Assembly (NCBI RefSeq): GCF_900176345.1
Contig: NZ_FWXU01000008.1
Location: 1-64,000, forward strand
Direction of reading: 5' to 3'
From: Rhizobium sp. RU36D
GTDB taxonomy: Bacteria > Pseudomonadota > Alphaproteobacteria > Rhizobiales > Rhizobiaceae
DNA length: 64,000 bases
Below are positions 20,913-29,599 of this stretch, piece after piece. A program made the position numbers and the translations under genes. How positions within the stretch are numbered: position 1 is the first letter of the stretch; every line of letters begins with the position of its first letter. The notes under the pieces are model-generated. The model had not been told where the DNA came from. It ran no database searches and was given only the letters and a program-made list of their open reading frames with translations.

Positions 20913-21056
20913 TCAGATGAGTTGGAGCGCTGCGACAGCAAACACGGCGGCGACGCAGACGGCCGAAGCGAGCGTCAGAAGCCGGATCTGCAGGCGATTG
21001 GTATCTTCCGTCTTCGCGATGGCGATGGCACGGGCGCGGCGCTTTGATCTTTCCAT
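20913..21056 (-). CDS. Single-span membrane miniprotein, 47 residues
   Basis: Short gene starting at ATG 21056, with AAGGA eight bases upstream, and ending in TGA at 20913. The protein has a strongly basic N-terminus (MERSKRRARAIAIAK), a short polar link, and one hydrophobic helix of about 22 residues (LLTLASAVCVAAVFAVAALQLI) to the C-terminus, so it should sit in the inner membrane with the N-terminus inside. No family is recognised. It converges on the 113-residue gene. Confidence 0.6.
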   Translation of the reverse strand: MERSKRRARAIAIAKTEDTNRLQIRLLTLASAVCVAAVFAVAALQLI

Positions 21057-21206
21057 ATGAACGGTCCTTCAAGCTCAAGCGGGTCCTCGAAGACCCGGTG
21101 AGTTCCCCTGACGGTGAACCGCGCAAAGTCATCGAACTGTCATGTCAGCATGAAGCAGGCGTATTAACAAGTGCTAAAGGCGAGAATGCGGCAATGTGGC
21201 TCTGTT

Positions 21207-22388
21207 TCAGGCGCAAATGCCCGCCGCGTGGCCCGATGCCCAGGCCCATTGGAAGTTATAACCGCCCAGCCAGCCCGTCACATCGACGCATTCGCCGATG
21301 AAATAGAGGCCGGGCACCGCTTTTGCCTCCATGGATTTCGAATCAAGCGCTGCCGTATCCACGCCGCCAAGCGTCACCTCGGCCGTGCGATAGCCTTCTG
21401 ATCCCGCCGGCTTGACTGACCATTTTTGGATTGCGTCGGCCACGGCGCCGAGCTTGCGGTCAGAGAGGTCGGCGATCGGTCCCGTCAAGCCGGAGCGCTC
21501 GGCAAAAAACTGCGCCAGCCGCTTCGGCAGCGCGGTCGAGAGCGCCGTGGCCAGCGTCTGACGGCCATTGTCGGCGCGTGCCGCCTTCAGCGCGGCCAGC
21601 ATATCGGTGTCCGGTTCCAGGCAGAGCGCAATCTCGTCGCCCTCCCGCCAATAGGAGGAGATCTGCAGGATCGACGGCCCGCTCAGGCCGCGATGGGTAA
21701 AGAGCATGGCTTCGCGAAACCGTGTCTTTCCATGGCCGATCTCCGCCTCCGCCGAGAGGCCGGACAGAGCAGACGTCGCCTCCAGCAGCGCGGGGTCGAG
21801 CGTCAGCGGCACGAGGCCCGGTCGGGTCTCGACAATCCCCAGGCCGAATTGCTCGGCGATGCGATAGGCAAAGCCGGTCGCCCCCATCTTTGGGATCGAC
21901 TTGCCGCCGCAGGCCACCACCAGCGCGCGGGCACGGATCACGCCCTCGCCCGTGACCACCCGAAAACCGTCCTCGGCCTTCTCGACCGCCGAGATCTCGG
22001 TGGAGAGCCTCAGCACCGCCCCCACCGCCTGCATTTCGGAGAGCAGCATCTGGATGATGTCGCGGGCGCTGTTGTCACAGAATAGCTGCCCCAGGGTCTT
22101 TTCGTGCCAGGCGATCTTGTGGCGATCGACCATGGCGATGAAATCCTGCGGCGTGTAGCGGGCCAAGGCGGATTTGGCGAAATGCGGATTGGCGGAGATA
22201 TAGTTCTTCGGCCCGGCATGGATATTGGTGAAATTGCAGCGCCCGCCGCCTGAAATGCGGATCTTCTCGCCCGGCGCCTTGGCGTGGTCGAGCACCAGCA
22301 CGGAGCGTCCGCGCCGTCCGGCGGCAATCGCGCACATCATGCCGGCGGCTCCGGCGCCGATGATCGCGACGTCAACACTGTCAGCCAA
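21207..22388 (-). CDS. FAD-dependent oxidoreductase, BaiN/HI0933 family
   Basis: Flavoprotein of 393 residues. The N-terminal dinucleotide-binding motif VAIIGAGAAGMMCAIAAG is followed by the family hallmark KIRISGGGRCNFTN near residue 43, and the C-terminus has the second FAD-contact motif GLYFIGECVDVTGWLGGYNFQWAWASG. This family (YhiN, BaiN, also called aminoacetone oxidase-like) has few firmly known substrates. The gene diverges from puuA across 129 bases but need not be related in function. Confidence 0.88.
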   Translation of the reverse strand: MADSVDVAIIGAGAAGMMCAIAAGRRGRSVLVLDHAKAPGEKIRISGGGRCNFTNIHAGPKNYISANPHFAKSALARYTPQDFIAMVDRHKIAWHEKTLGQLFCDNSARDIIQMLLSEMQAVGAVLRLSTEISAVEKAEDGFRVVTGEGVIRARALVVACGGKSIPKMGATGFAYRIAEQFGLGIVETRPGLVPLTLDPALLEATSALSGLSAEAEIGHGKTRFREAMLFTHRGLSGPSILQISSYWREGDEIALCLEPDTDMLAALKAARADNGRQTLATALSTALPKRLAQFFAERSGLTGPIADLSDRKLGAVADAIQKWSVKPAGSEGYRTAEVTLGGVDTAALDSKSMEAKAVPGLYFIGECVDVTGWLGGYNFQWAWASGHAAGICA

Positions 22389-22517
22389 GGGCCGTCTCCT
22401 ACAAGCGGTTTTTCCCTGTCTTTTCGATGCCGCTCACAAAGTCAATGGCGCTTTCCCCCTCGCCAATTCCCGTTCAGCGGATATGATGGGGCTCCCACAA
22501 AACCGAACCGGTGAGAC

Positions 22518-23954
22518 ATGCCCCCCAGAAAGACGATGCTGAGACCCAAAGGTGCCGCGGCCAAGAAGGTGAGCGTCCCCCCGGATCCCAAAGATCTGCG
22601 CGGCGTGAAAAACTGGAAGGAGGCCGCCGCCTGGCTGCGGGCCCGTGGAATCGAGGATATCGAATGCATCACGCCCGATCTCGCCGGCGTGCCGCGCGGC
22701 AAGATGATGCCGTCGTCGAAATTCACCTCCAACACCTCGCTGGCGCTGCCCTCGGCGCTCTATCGCCATACGATTTCGGGCGACTATCCCGAAGAGAGCG
22801 GCAATTTCCGCTACGAGCCGCGCGACAGCGACCTGAAGCTGGTGCCGGACCTCTCCACCCTCTCCGTCGTGCCCTGGGAAACCGATCCCACGGCCCAGGT
22901 GATCTGCGATATCGTCGGCTCGACCGGCGAAAATGTGCCCTATACGCCGCGCAACGTGCTGAAGAATGTCGTGCGCATGTATGAAAAGCGCGGCTGGAAG
23001 GCCGTGGTCGCGCCGGAGATCGAATTCTACCTCGTCGCCATGAACGACGACCCGGACTATCCGCTGCATCCGCCGAAGGGCCGGTCCGGCCGCTCGATCC
23101 TTGGCGGCCAGGGCTATTCCATCGCCGGCATCAACGAATTCGACGAGTTGATCGACGATATCTACCATTTCTCCGCCGCCCAGGGGCTGGAGATCGATAC
23201 GCTGATCCATGAGGAAGGCCCGGCGCAGCTCGAAATCAACCTGCGTCATGGCGATCCGATCGAGCTCGCCGACCAGGTCTTCATGTTCAAGCGCACCATT
23301 CGCGAGGCCGCACTGAAACACGGCATCTATGCCACGTTCATGGCCAAGCCCATGCAGGGCCAGGCGGGATCGGCCATGCATATCCACCAGTCGGTGGTGG
23401 AGATCAACACCGGCAAGAACGTGTTCTCGAATGCCGATGGTTCGGCGTCGAAGGAGTTCTTCCAGTTCATCGGCGGCATGCAGAAATATGTGCCGAAGTC
23501 GCTGGTGATGATGGCACCCTATGTGAACTCCTATCGTCGCCTGACGCCCGATATGTCGGCGCCGGTCAACAATGCCTGGGGCTATGACAACCGCACCACG
23601 GCCTTCCGCGTGCCGGTGTCGGATGCGGCCGCCCGCCGCATCGAAAACCGCCTGCCGGGCTCGGATTGCAATCCCTATCTCGCACTCGCGGCCTCGCTGG
23701 GCTGCGGCCTGCTCGGCATCATGAACGATCTGGAGCCCACCCTGCCGACCGAGGATACGGCCAATGAAGGCTCGATCGACCTGCCGCGCGGCCTCTTGGA
23801 GGCCGTGTCGCAGCTCGAATCCGATCCGGCCCTGGCCGAGGTGCTGAGCGCGGAATTCATCGGGCTCTATGCCGGGGTCAAGCGCGGGGAATTCGAGACC
23901 TTCATGCAGGTGATCAGCCCCTGGGAGCGCGAATTCCTGCTGCTCAACGTGTGA
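22518..23954 (+). CDS. puuA: Gamma-glutamylputrescine synthetase
   Basis: Glutamine-synthetase-fold ligase of 478 residues. The N-terminal beta-Grasp part is followed by the catalytic domain with EIEFYLV (about 170), EEGPAQLEINLRHGDP (about 233) and the HIHQSV ATP-binding segment, ending with the ENRLPGSDCNPYLALAA motif. Similarity to PuuA rather than GlnA is suggested by the EGPAQLEINLRHGDP stretch and the following oxidase gene. It would join glutamate to putrescine or another amine using ATP. The next gene begins eleven bases later. Confidence 0.87.
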   Translation: MPPRKTMLRPKGAAAKKVSVPPDPKDLRGVKNWKEAAAWLRARGIEDIECITPDLAGVPRGKMMPSSKFTSNTSLALPSALYRHTISGDYPEESGNFRYEPRDSDLKLVPDLSTLSVVPWETDPTAQVICDIVGSTGENVPYTPRNVLKNVVRMYEKRGWKAVVAPEIEFYLVAMNDDPDYPLHPPKGRSGRSILGGQGYSIAGINEFDELIDDIYHFSAAQGLEIDTLIHEEGPAQLEINLRHGDPIELADQVFMFKRTIREAALKHGIYATFMAKPMQGQAGSAMHIHQSVVEINTGKNVFSNADGSASKEFFQFIGGMQKYVPKSLVMMAPYVNSYRRLTPDMSAPVNNAWGYDNRTTAFRVPVSDAAARRIENRLPGSDCNPYLALAASLGCGLLGIMNDLEPTLPTEDTANEGSIDLPRGLLEAVSQLESDPALAEVLSAEFIGLYAGVKRGEFETFMQVISPWEREFLLLNV

Positions 23955-23964
23955 GGTGCCGGCC

Positions 23965-25251
23965 ATGACGTGGCAAAGCCCCATCGCGCCCGGTCTCTCC
24001 TGGTATCAGGCTTCCGTCGGCGAGCGGCCCGACTATCCGGCGCTCGACGGGTCGGTCTCCGTCGATGTCGCCATCATCGGCGGTGGCTATACCGGCCTGC
24101 AGGCCGCGTTCAACCTCGCCAAGGCAGGCGTCTCGGTGGTGTTGATCGAGGCGCATCGCTTTGGCGATGGCGCTTCAGGGCGCAATGGCGGCCAGCTTGG
24201 CACCGGCCAGCGGGCCTGGCCGGGCGAACTCGAGGCCGAGCTTGGTTTCGAGCGGTCGAAGGCGCTGTTTGCCCTAGCGGAGAATGCCAAGCATTACCTG
24301 CTCGACTTTGCCCGTCAGCACGAGATCGATATCGAATTCATCCCAGGACAGTTGAATGTCGCTCACAAGCCCGGCTGGGAGGCCGATTATCGGCGTGATG
24401 CCGAGATCATGGCCGAGCGCTATGGCTATCCGCACATCTCCTTCATGGATCGCGGCGAAACCCAGGAGAGGCTTGGATCGACGCGCTATCACTATGGCGT
24501 GCGCGACACCGGCACCGGCCATATTCATCCGCTGAAGCTTCTGGTCGGCCTGGCCAGCACGGCGGCCGCGGCCGGCGCGCGCATCCACGAGATGACACCG
24601 GCCAAGGCAATCCGCCAGGCGGGCGGCAAGACGCTGATCGACACACCCACCGGTACGATCACGGCCGATCGCGTGTTGATCGCCACCAATGCCTATATCG
24701 GCAATCTCGAGCCGGTCACGGCGGCCCATGTCATGCCGATCCGCTCCTTCATCGGCGCGACCGTGCCGCTCGACAAATTCCCTTCGGTCATATCAGGCTC
24801 GGAGGCGGTGGCCGATTCGCGCTTCGTCGTCCGCTATTTCCGCAAGAGCCGCGACGGACGGCTGCTGTTCGGCGGGCGGGAGGCCTATACCTCCGACAGC
24901 CCGCGCGACATTTCCACGCATATCCGCCGGCAGATCGCCGAAATCTATCCCGAGCTTGAAGGCATCGAGATGGTCAATGCCTGGGGCGGCTCCGTCGGCA
25001 TCACGCTTCCGCGCAAGCCCTTTGCCCGCGAGGTCATGCCGGGCGTGACATCAATTGGCGGTTTCTCTGGTCACGGCGTCATGTTGTCGAACTATAGTGG
25101 CAAGCTCTACGCCGATTCGATCCTCGGACAGGGGCAGGAACTCGACCTCTTCAAGGAGCTTAAAATTCCCGCCTTTCCGGGCGGAGCCCGGTTCAGGAGC
25201 CCCCTCCTTTTCCTTGCGCTCACCTGGTACGCGCTTCGCGATCGGCTCTGA
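23965..25251 (+). CDS. puuB: Gamma-glutamylputrescine oxidase
   Basis: FAD-dependent amine oxidase of the DAO family, 428 residues. The N-terminus has VAIIGGGYTGLQAAFNLAKAG and GASGRNGGQLGTGQR, and the C-terminal motif is GGFSGHGVMLSNYSGKL, matching PuuB/OrdL. It oxidises gamma-glutamylputrescine to the aldehyde, with hydrogen peroxide released. The ATG at 23965 is preferred over an in-frame GTG nine bases earlier because GAGG lies eight bases before it. It forms an operon with puuA and complements the potFGHI importer. Confidence 0.88.
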   Translation: MTWQSPIAPGLSWYQASVGERPDYPALDGSVSVDVAIIGGGYTGLQAAFNLAKAGVSVVLIEAHRFGDGASGRNGGQLGTGQRAWPGELEAELGFERSKALFALAENAKHYLLDFARQHEIDIEFIPGQLNVAHKPGWEADYRRDAEIMAERYGYPHISFMDRGETQERLGSTRYHYGVRDTGTGHIHPLKLLVGLASTAAAAGARIHEMTPAKAIRQAGGKTLIDTPTGTITADRVLIATNAYIGNLEPVTAAHVMPIRSFIGATVPLDKFPSVISGSEAVADSRFVVRYFRKSRDGRLLFGGREAYTSDSPRDISTHIRRQIAEIYPELEGIEMVNAWGGSVGITLPRKPFAREVMPGVTSIGGFSGHGVMLSNYSGKLYADSILGQGQELDLFKELKIPAFPGGARFRSPLLFLALTWYALRDRL

Positions 25252-25351
25252 TTGAAAAAGACACGCCAGGTTTTCACAGCCGAAGGTATGGCTTTTTTAA
25301 ATCGATTAGATTACAGATGTCGTCAACATTGCGGACAGGAAGACGCCCCGT

Positions 25352-26830
25352 ATGAGCAGCCAGATCATTCCCGTGGAACCCTTTGACTATGTCGTGTTCG
25401 GCGGCACCGGCGACCTCGCAGAGCGCAAGCTCTTGCCGGCGCTGTATCACCGCCAGCTTGCCGGCCAGTTGACGGAACCGACGCGCATCATCGGCGCCTC
25501 GCGCACGCCGATGACCCATGACGAGTATCGCAAATACACCGAGGATGCGCTGAAGGAGCATCTGAAGTCTGGCGAATTCAACGAGGCCGAGGTGCAGAAA
25601 TTCTGTGCCCGGGTCTATTACGTCGCCGTCGATGCCAAGGGGGATACGGGCTGGCCGCAGCTCAAGGAACTGCTTGATAGCGGCAATGGCAAGGATTGCG
25701 TGCGCGCCTTCTATCTGGCCGTTTCGCCCGCCATCTTCGGCGATATCGCCGACAAGATCCGCGAGCACAAGCTGATCACCAAGTCGACCCGCATCGTGGT
25801 GGAAAAGCCGATAGGCCGCAGCCTCGCCTCCGCGCAGGTGCTGAACGACACCATCGGCAAGGTGTTCAAGGAAGAGCAGATCTTCCGCATCGACCACTAT
25901 CTGGGCAAGGAGACAGTGCAGAACCTCATGGCGCTGCGCTTTGCCAATGCGCTCTATGAGCCGCTGTGGAACTCCGCCCATATTGACCACGTGCAGATTA
26001 CGGTCGCCGAGTCAGTGGGCCTTGAAGGCCGCGTGACCTATTACGACAAGGCCGGCGCCCTGCGTGACATGGTGCAGAACCATATCCTGCAGCTGCTCTG
26101 CCTCGTGGCCATGGAAGCCCCGTCCTCGATGGAAGCGGAAGCCGTCCGCGACGAGAAGCTCAAGGTTCTGCGCAGCCTGAAGCCGATCACCGATGGCGAG
26201 GTCGAAAAGCACACGGTGCGCGGCCAGTATCGCGCCGGCGCCTCGGCAGGCGGTCCGGTCACCGGCTACACCGATGAGCTCGGCAGTCCTTCCGACACCG
26301 AGACCTTCGTCGCCATCAAGGCCGAGATCAACAATTGGCGCTGGGCCGGCGTGCCGTTCTACCTGCGCACCGGCAAACGGCTGGCGACCCGCATGTCGGA
26401 AATCGTCATCTCGTTCAAGCCGATCCCGCATTCGATCTTCGGCGACAGCGCCGGCCGCATCGAGGCCAACCAGTTGGTCATCCGCCTCCAGCCGGATGAG
26501 GGCGTGAAGCAGTGGCTGATGATCAAGGATCCCGGTCCCGGCGGCATGCGCCTTCGCCATGTCTCGCTCGACATGAGCTTCGCCCAGGCCTTCGACGTGC
26601 GCAATCCCGATGCCTATGAGCGCCTGCTGATGGACGTCATCCGTTCCAACCAGACGCTGTTCATGCGCCGCGACGAAGTGGAAGCGGCGTGGAAGTGGAT
26701 CGACCCGATCCTGCGCGGCTGGGAGGAAACCGGACAGCGTGCCCAGGGCTACACCTCGGGCACCTGGGGTCCGAGCCAGGCCATCGCGCTGATCGAGCGT
26801 GACGGCCGCACCTGGCACGAGATGGATTGA
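25352..26830 (+). CDS. zwf: Glucose-6-phosphate 1-dehydrogenase
   Basis: Enzyme of 492 residues that oxidises glucose 6-phosphate to the 6-phosphogluconolactone, making NAD(P)H. The Rossmann motif FGGTGDLAERKL is near residue 16, and the active-site motif RIDHYLGKE is near residue 180. It heads the zwf-pgl-edd set, which in rhizobia drives sugar through the Entner-Doudoroff route. The 100-base gap before it should contain the promoter; no clear operator was seen. Confidence 0.97.
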   Translation: MSSQIIPVEPFDYVVFGGTGDLAERKLLPALYHRQLAGQLTEPTRIIGASRTPMTHDEYRKYTEDALKEHLKSGEFNEAEVQKFCARVYYVAVDAKGDTGWPQLKELLDSGNGKDCVRAFYLAVSPAIFGDIADKIREHKLITKSTRIVVEKPIGRSLASAQVLNDTIGKVFKEEQIFRIDHYLGKETVQNLMALRFANALYEPLWNSAHIDHVQITVAESVGLEGRVTYYDKAGALRDMVQNHILQLLCLVAMEAPSSMEAEAVRDEKLKVLRSLKPITDGEVEKHTVRGQYRAGASAGGPVTGYTDELGSPSDTETFVAIKAEINNWRWAGVPFYLRTGKRLATRMSEIVISFKPIPHSIFGDSAGRIEANQLVIRLQPDEGVKQWLMIKDPGPGGMRLRHVSLDMSFAQAFDVRNPDAYERLLMDVIRSNQTLFMRRDEVEAAWKWIDPILRGWEETGQRAQGYTSGTWGPSQAIALIERDGRTWHEMD

Positions 26831-26835
26831 GGCTC

Positions 26836-27534
26836 ATGGTATCGCACCTCAAGACATTCGATGATCGCAAGCTCCTGGCCGAAAGCCTGGCCGATGCGGT
26901 TGCCGCAACCCTTGCCGCGGCGATCGACGCCCGCGGCCAGGCGGTGCTGGCGGTTTCCGGCGGCTCGACGCCCAAGGCGTTTTTCCAGGCGCTCTCCACC
27001 CGCGCGCTGGATTGGGAAAAGGTCGCCATCACTCTGGTGGACGAGCGTTTCGTGCCGGCGGACAATCCCAGATCCAACCACCTTCTGGTGGCAGAAAACC
27101 TGTTGAAGAACGCCGCGGCAGCAGCCGAATTCGTGCCGCTCTACCATCAGGCCGAGACGGCGGAAGAAGCCGGCCGTCTCGCCACGGAGGAAACCGCCGA
27201 GCTCGGCTCGCCCTTCGATGTCGTGATCCTCGGCATGGGCAATGACGGGCACACCGCCTCCTTCTTTCCCGGCGGTGACAATCTGGAGCGGGCGCTCGAT
27301 CTCGGCCTGCCGCCTGAGGTGATCGCCATGGAAGCCGAAGGTGCCGGCGAGCCGCGCCTGACCTTTACGCTCTCAGCCCTGGATGATGCCGAGCTGCTGG
27401 TGCTGCATATCGAAGGCGCCGAGAAGAAGGCGGTGCTGGACAAGGCGCTTGGCGACGGCGCCGATGCAGAGATGCCGATCCGCGCGGTGCTGCGGCATGC
27501 GTCTTCGCCGGTCTCGATCTACTGGGCGCCCTGA
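26836..27534 (+). CDS. pgl: 6-phosphogluconolactonase
   Basis: DevB-type lactonase of 232 residues that hydrolyses the product of Zwf to 6-phosphogluconate. The motif VSGGSTPKAFFQAL near residue 38 and the FDVVILGMGNDGHTASFFPG stretch near residue 128 are characteristic. It begins six bases after the zwf stop; a TTG overlapping that stop is a possible alternative start, since neither has a strong ribosome site. Cotranscription with zwf is near certain. Confidence 0.93.
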   Translation: MVSHLKTFDDRKLLAESLADAVAATLAAAIDARGQAVLAVSGGSTPKAFFQALSTRALDWEKVAITLVDERFVPADNPRSNHLLVAENLLKNAAAAAEFVPLYHQAETAEEAGRLATEETAELGSPFDVVILGMGNDGHTASFFPGGDNLERALDLGLPPEVIAMEAEGAGEPRLTFTLSALDDAELLVLHIEGAEKKAVLDKALGDGADAEMPIRAVLRHASSPVSIYWAP

Positions 27535-27779
27535 CGCCGATGGCAGGGCCATGCCCCTGCCGAAGGCGACTAATATTTTAGCAAGTCCGGACGCAATGCC
27601 GCTGCATATGGTCAGGACCTGTTGTAGAATTGCTGCCTCGGCAGCAGGCCGGCATCCGGCCCCATGACGCCGCGAGCGGTTACGAGCCGTTCGAGGCGTT
27701 CCGATTTGGCCAGACCATGAGCGGCCCGGCAATATCCCGTTGCAAGGCTGCCCTGGTTGCAAACACCAAGGATTGTGAC

Positions 27780-29597
27780 ATGTCCGCCGACCATCGCATC
27801 GAAGCCATCACCGCCCGTCTCGTCGAGCGCTCCAAGCCGAGCCGGGAAGTCTATCTCGACCGGGTTCGCGCCGCCGTTTCCAAGGGCGTGCATCGCTCGG
27901 TGCTCTCCTGCGGCAATCTCGCCCATGGCTTTGCCGTCTGTTCCCCCGGGGACAAGGCAGCGCTTGCCGGCGACGCCGTCCCCAATCTCGGCATCATCAC
28001 CTCCTACAATGACATGCTGTCGGCCCATCAGCCGTTCGAGACCTATCCGGCCATCATCCGCGAGGCGGCAGCCGCCGTCGGCGGCGTGGCCCAGGTGGCG
28101 GGCGGCGTGCCGGCCATGTGCGATGGCGTGACCCAGGGCCAGCCGGGCATGGAACTGTCGCTGTTCTCGCGCGACGTCATCGCCATGTCGGCAGCCATTG
28201 GCCTCAGCCACAACATGTTCGACGCCGCCGTCTTCCTCGGTGTGTGCGACAAGATCGTGCCGGGCCTGTTCATCGCGGCGCTCACCTTCGGGCACCTGCC
28301 CTCGGTCTTCGTACCCGCCGGGCCGATGACGACGGGCCTGCCGAATGACGAAAAGACCCGCGTGCGCCAGCTCTATGCGGAGGGCAAGGTCGGACGCGCC
28401 GAGCTGCTGGAGGCCGAATCCAAGTCCTATCACGGTCCGGGCACCTGCACCTTCTACGGCACGGCCAATTCCAACCAGATGCTGATGGAGATCATGGGCC
28501 TGCACATGCCCGGCGCCTCCTTCATCAATCCCGGCACGCCGCTGCGCGAGGCGCTGACCCGCGAGGCGACCAAGCGGGCGCTGTCGATCACCGCTCTTGG
28601 CAACGAGTTCACGCCGGTCGGCGAGATGATCGACGAGCGCTCGATCGTCAATGGCGTGGTCGGCCTGCATGCCACGGGTGGCTCCACCAACCACACGCTG
28701 CATCTCGTCGCCATGGCCCGCGCCGCCGGCATCCAGCTCACCTGGCAGGATATTTCCGATCTCTCCGACATCGTGCCGCTGCTCGCCCGCGTCTATCCGA
28801 ACGGGCTTGCCGATGTGAACCACTTCCACGCCGCCGGCGGCATGGGCTTCCTGATCAAGCAGCTCCTGAAGTCAGGCTATCTGCATGACGATGTTCGCAC
28901 CGTCTATGGCCAGGGGTTGGCCGCCTATGCGACCGAGGCCCGGCTTGCTGCCGATGGCACCGTCTCGCGCGAACCGGCGCCAGAAATCAGCGGCGATCCC
29001 AAGGTACTGGCCCGCGTCGAGGAGCCGTTCCAGCCGACCGGCGGCCTGAAGATGCTGACCGGCAATCTCGGCCGCGCCGTCATTAAGGTCTCCGCCGTCA
29101 AGCCGGAGCGCCATGTCATCGAGGCGCCCGCTGTGGTGTTCCACGACCAGGAAGAGCTGCAGGCCGCCTTCAAGGCCGGCAAGCTCGACCGCGATTTCGT
29201 CGCCGTCGTGCGCTTCCAGGGCCCGAAGGCCAATGGCATGCCGGAACTGCACCGCCTGACCACCCCGCTCGGCATTCTCCAGGACCGCGGCCACAAGGTG
29301 GCGCTCCTGACCGACGGCCGCATGTCCGGCGCCTCGGGTAAGGTCCCCGCCGCGATCCACCTGACCCCCGAAGCCGTCGACGCCGGCCCCATCGCCCGCA
29401 TCAAGGATGGCGACATCATCCGCCTCGATGCCATATCAGGCACAATCGAAGTGCTGGCCGACGCCGCCGACTTCGCCACCCGCCTGCCCGCCAAGCCGGA
29501 CCTCAGCGCCAACGAATTCGGCATGGGCCGCGAACTATTCGCCCCGCTTCGCCGGGTTGCGGGACTGGCGGACCAGGGCGCGAGCGTGCTTTATTGA
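27780..29597 (+). CDS. edd: 6-phosphogluconate dehydratase
   Basis: IlvD/Edd-family dehydratase of 605 residues that converts 6-phosphogluconate to KDPG, the committed Entner-Doudoroff step. Cys ligands for the Fe-S cluster lie in [14 protein letters not shown] and in [10 protein letters not shown], and [15 protein letters not shown] is conserved. The start follows AAGGA by seven bases. It sits 245 bases after pgl. Its last 17 bases before and around the stop (29583-29599) recur exactly at 32664-32680, beyond the NACHT gene, so the gene end was the site of an insertion or exchange. Its stop overlaps the convergent NACHT gene by seven bases. Confidence 0.96.
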   Translation: MSADHRIEAITARLVERSKPSREVYLDRVRAAVSKGVHRSVLSCGNLAHGFAVCSPGDKAALAGDAVPNLGIITSYNDMLSAHQPFETYPAIIREAAAAVGGVAQVAGGVPAMCDGVTQGQPGMELSLFSRDVIAMSAAIGLSHNMFDAAVFLGVCDKIVPGLFIAALTFGHLPSVFVPAGPMTTGLPNDEKTRVRQLYAEGKVGRAELLEAESKSYHGPGTCTFYGTANSNQMLMEIMGLHMPGASFINPGTPLREALTREATKRALSITALGNEFTPVGEMIDERSIVNGVVGLHATGGSTNHTLHLVAMARAAGIQLTWQDISDLSDIVPLLARVYPNGLADVNHFHAAGGMGFLIKQLLKSGYLHDDVRTVYGQGLAAYATEARLAADGTVSREPAPEISGDPKVLARVEEPFQPTGGLKMLTGNLGRAVIKVSAVKPERHVIEAPAVVFHDQEELQAAFKAGKLDRDFVAVVRFQGPKANGMPELHRLTTPLGILQDRGHKVALLTDGRMSGASGKVPAAIHLTPEAVDAGPIARIKDGDIIRLDAISGTIEVLADAADFATRLPAKPDLSANEFGMGRELFAPLRRVAGLADQGASVLY

Positions 29598-29599
29598 GG
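29583..29599. repeat. Direct repeat at edd 3' end, left copy
   Basis: AGCGTGCTTTATTGAGG covers the last codons and stop of edd. The identical 17 bases recur in the same orientation at 32664-32680, 3,081 bases away, bracketing the NACHT gene. It may be an attachment-site core or simply the most conserved part of a duplicated edd end. Confidence 0.75.
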
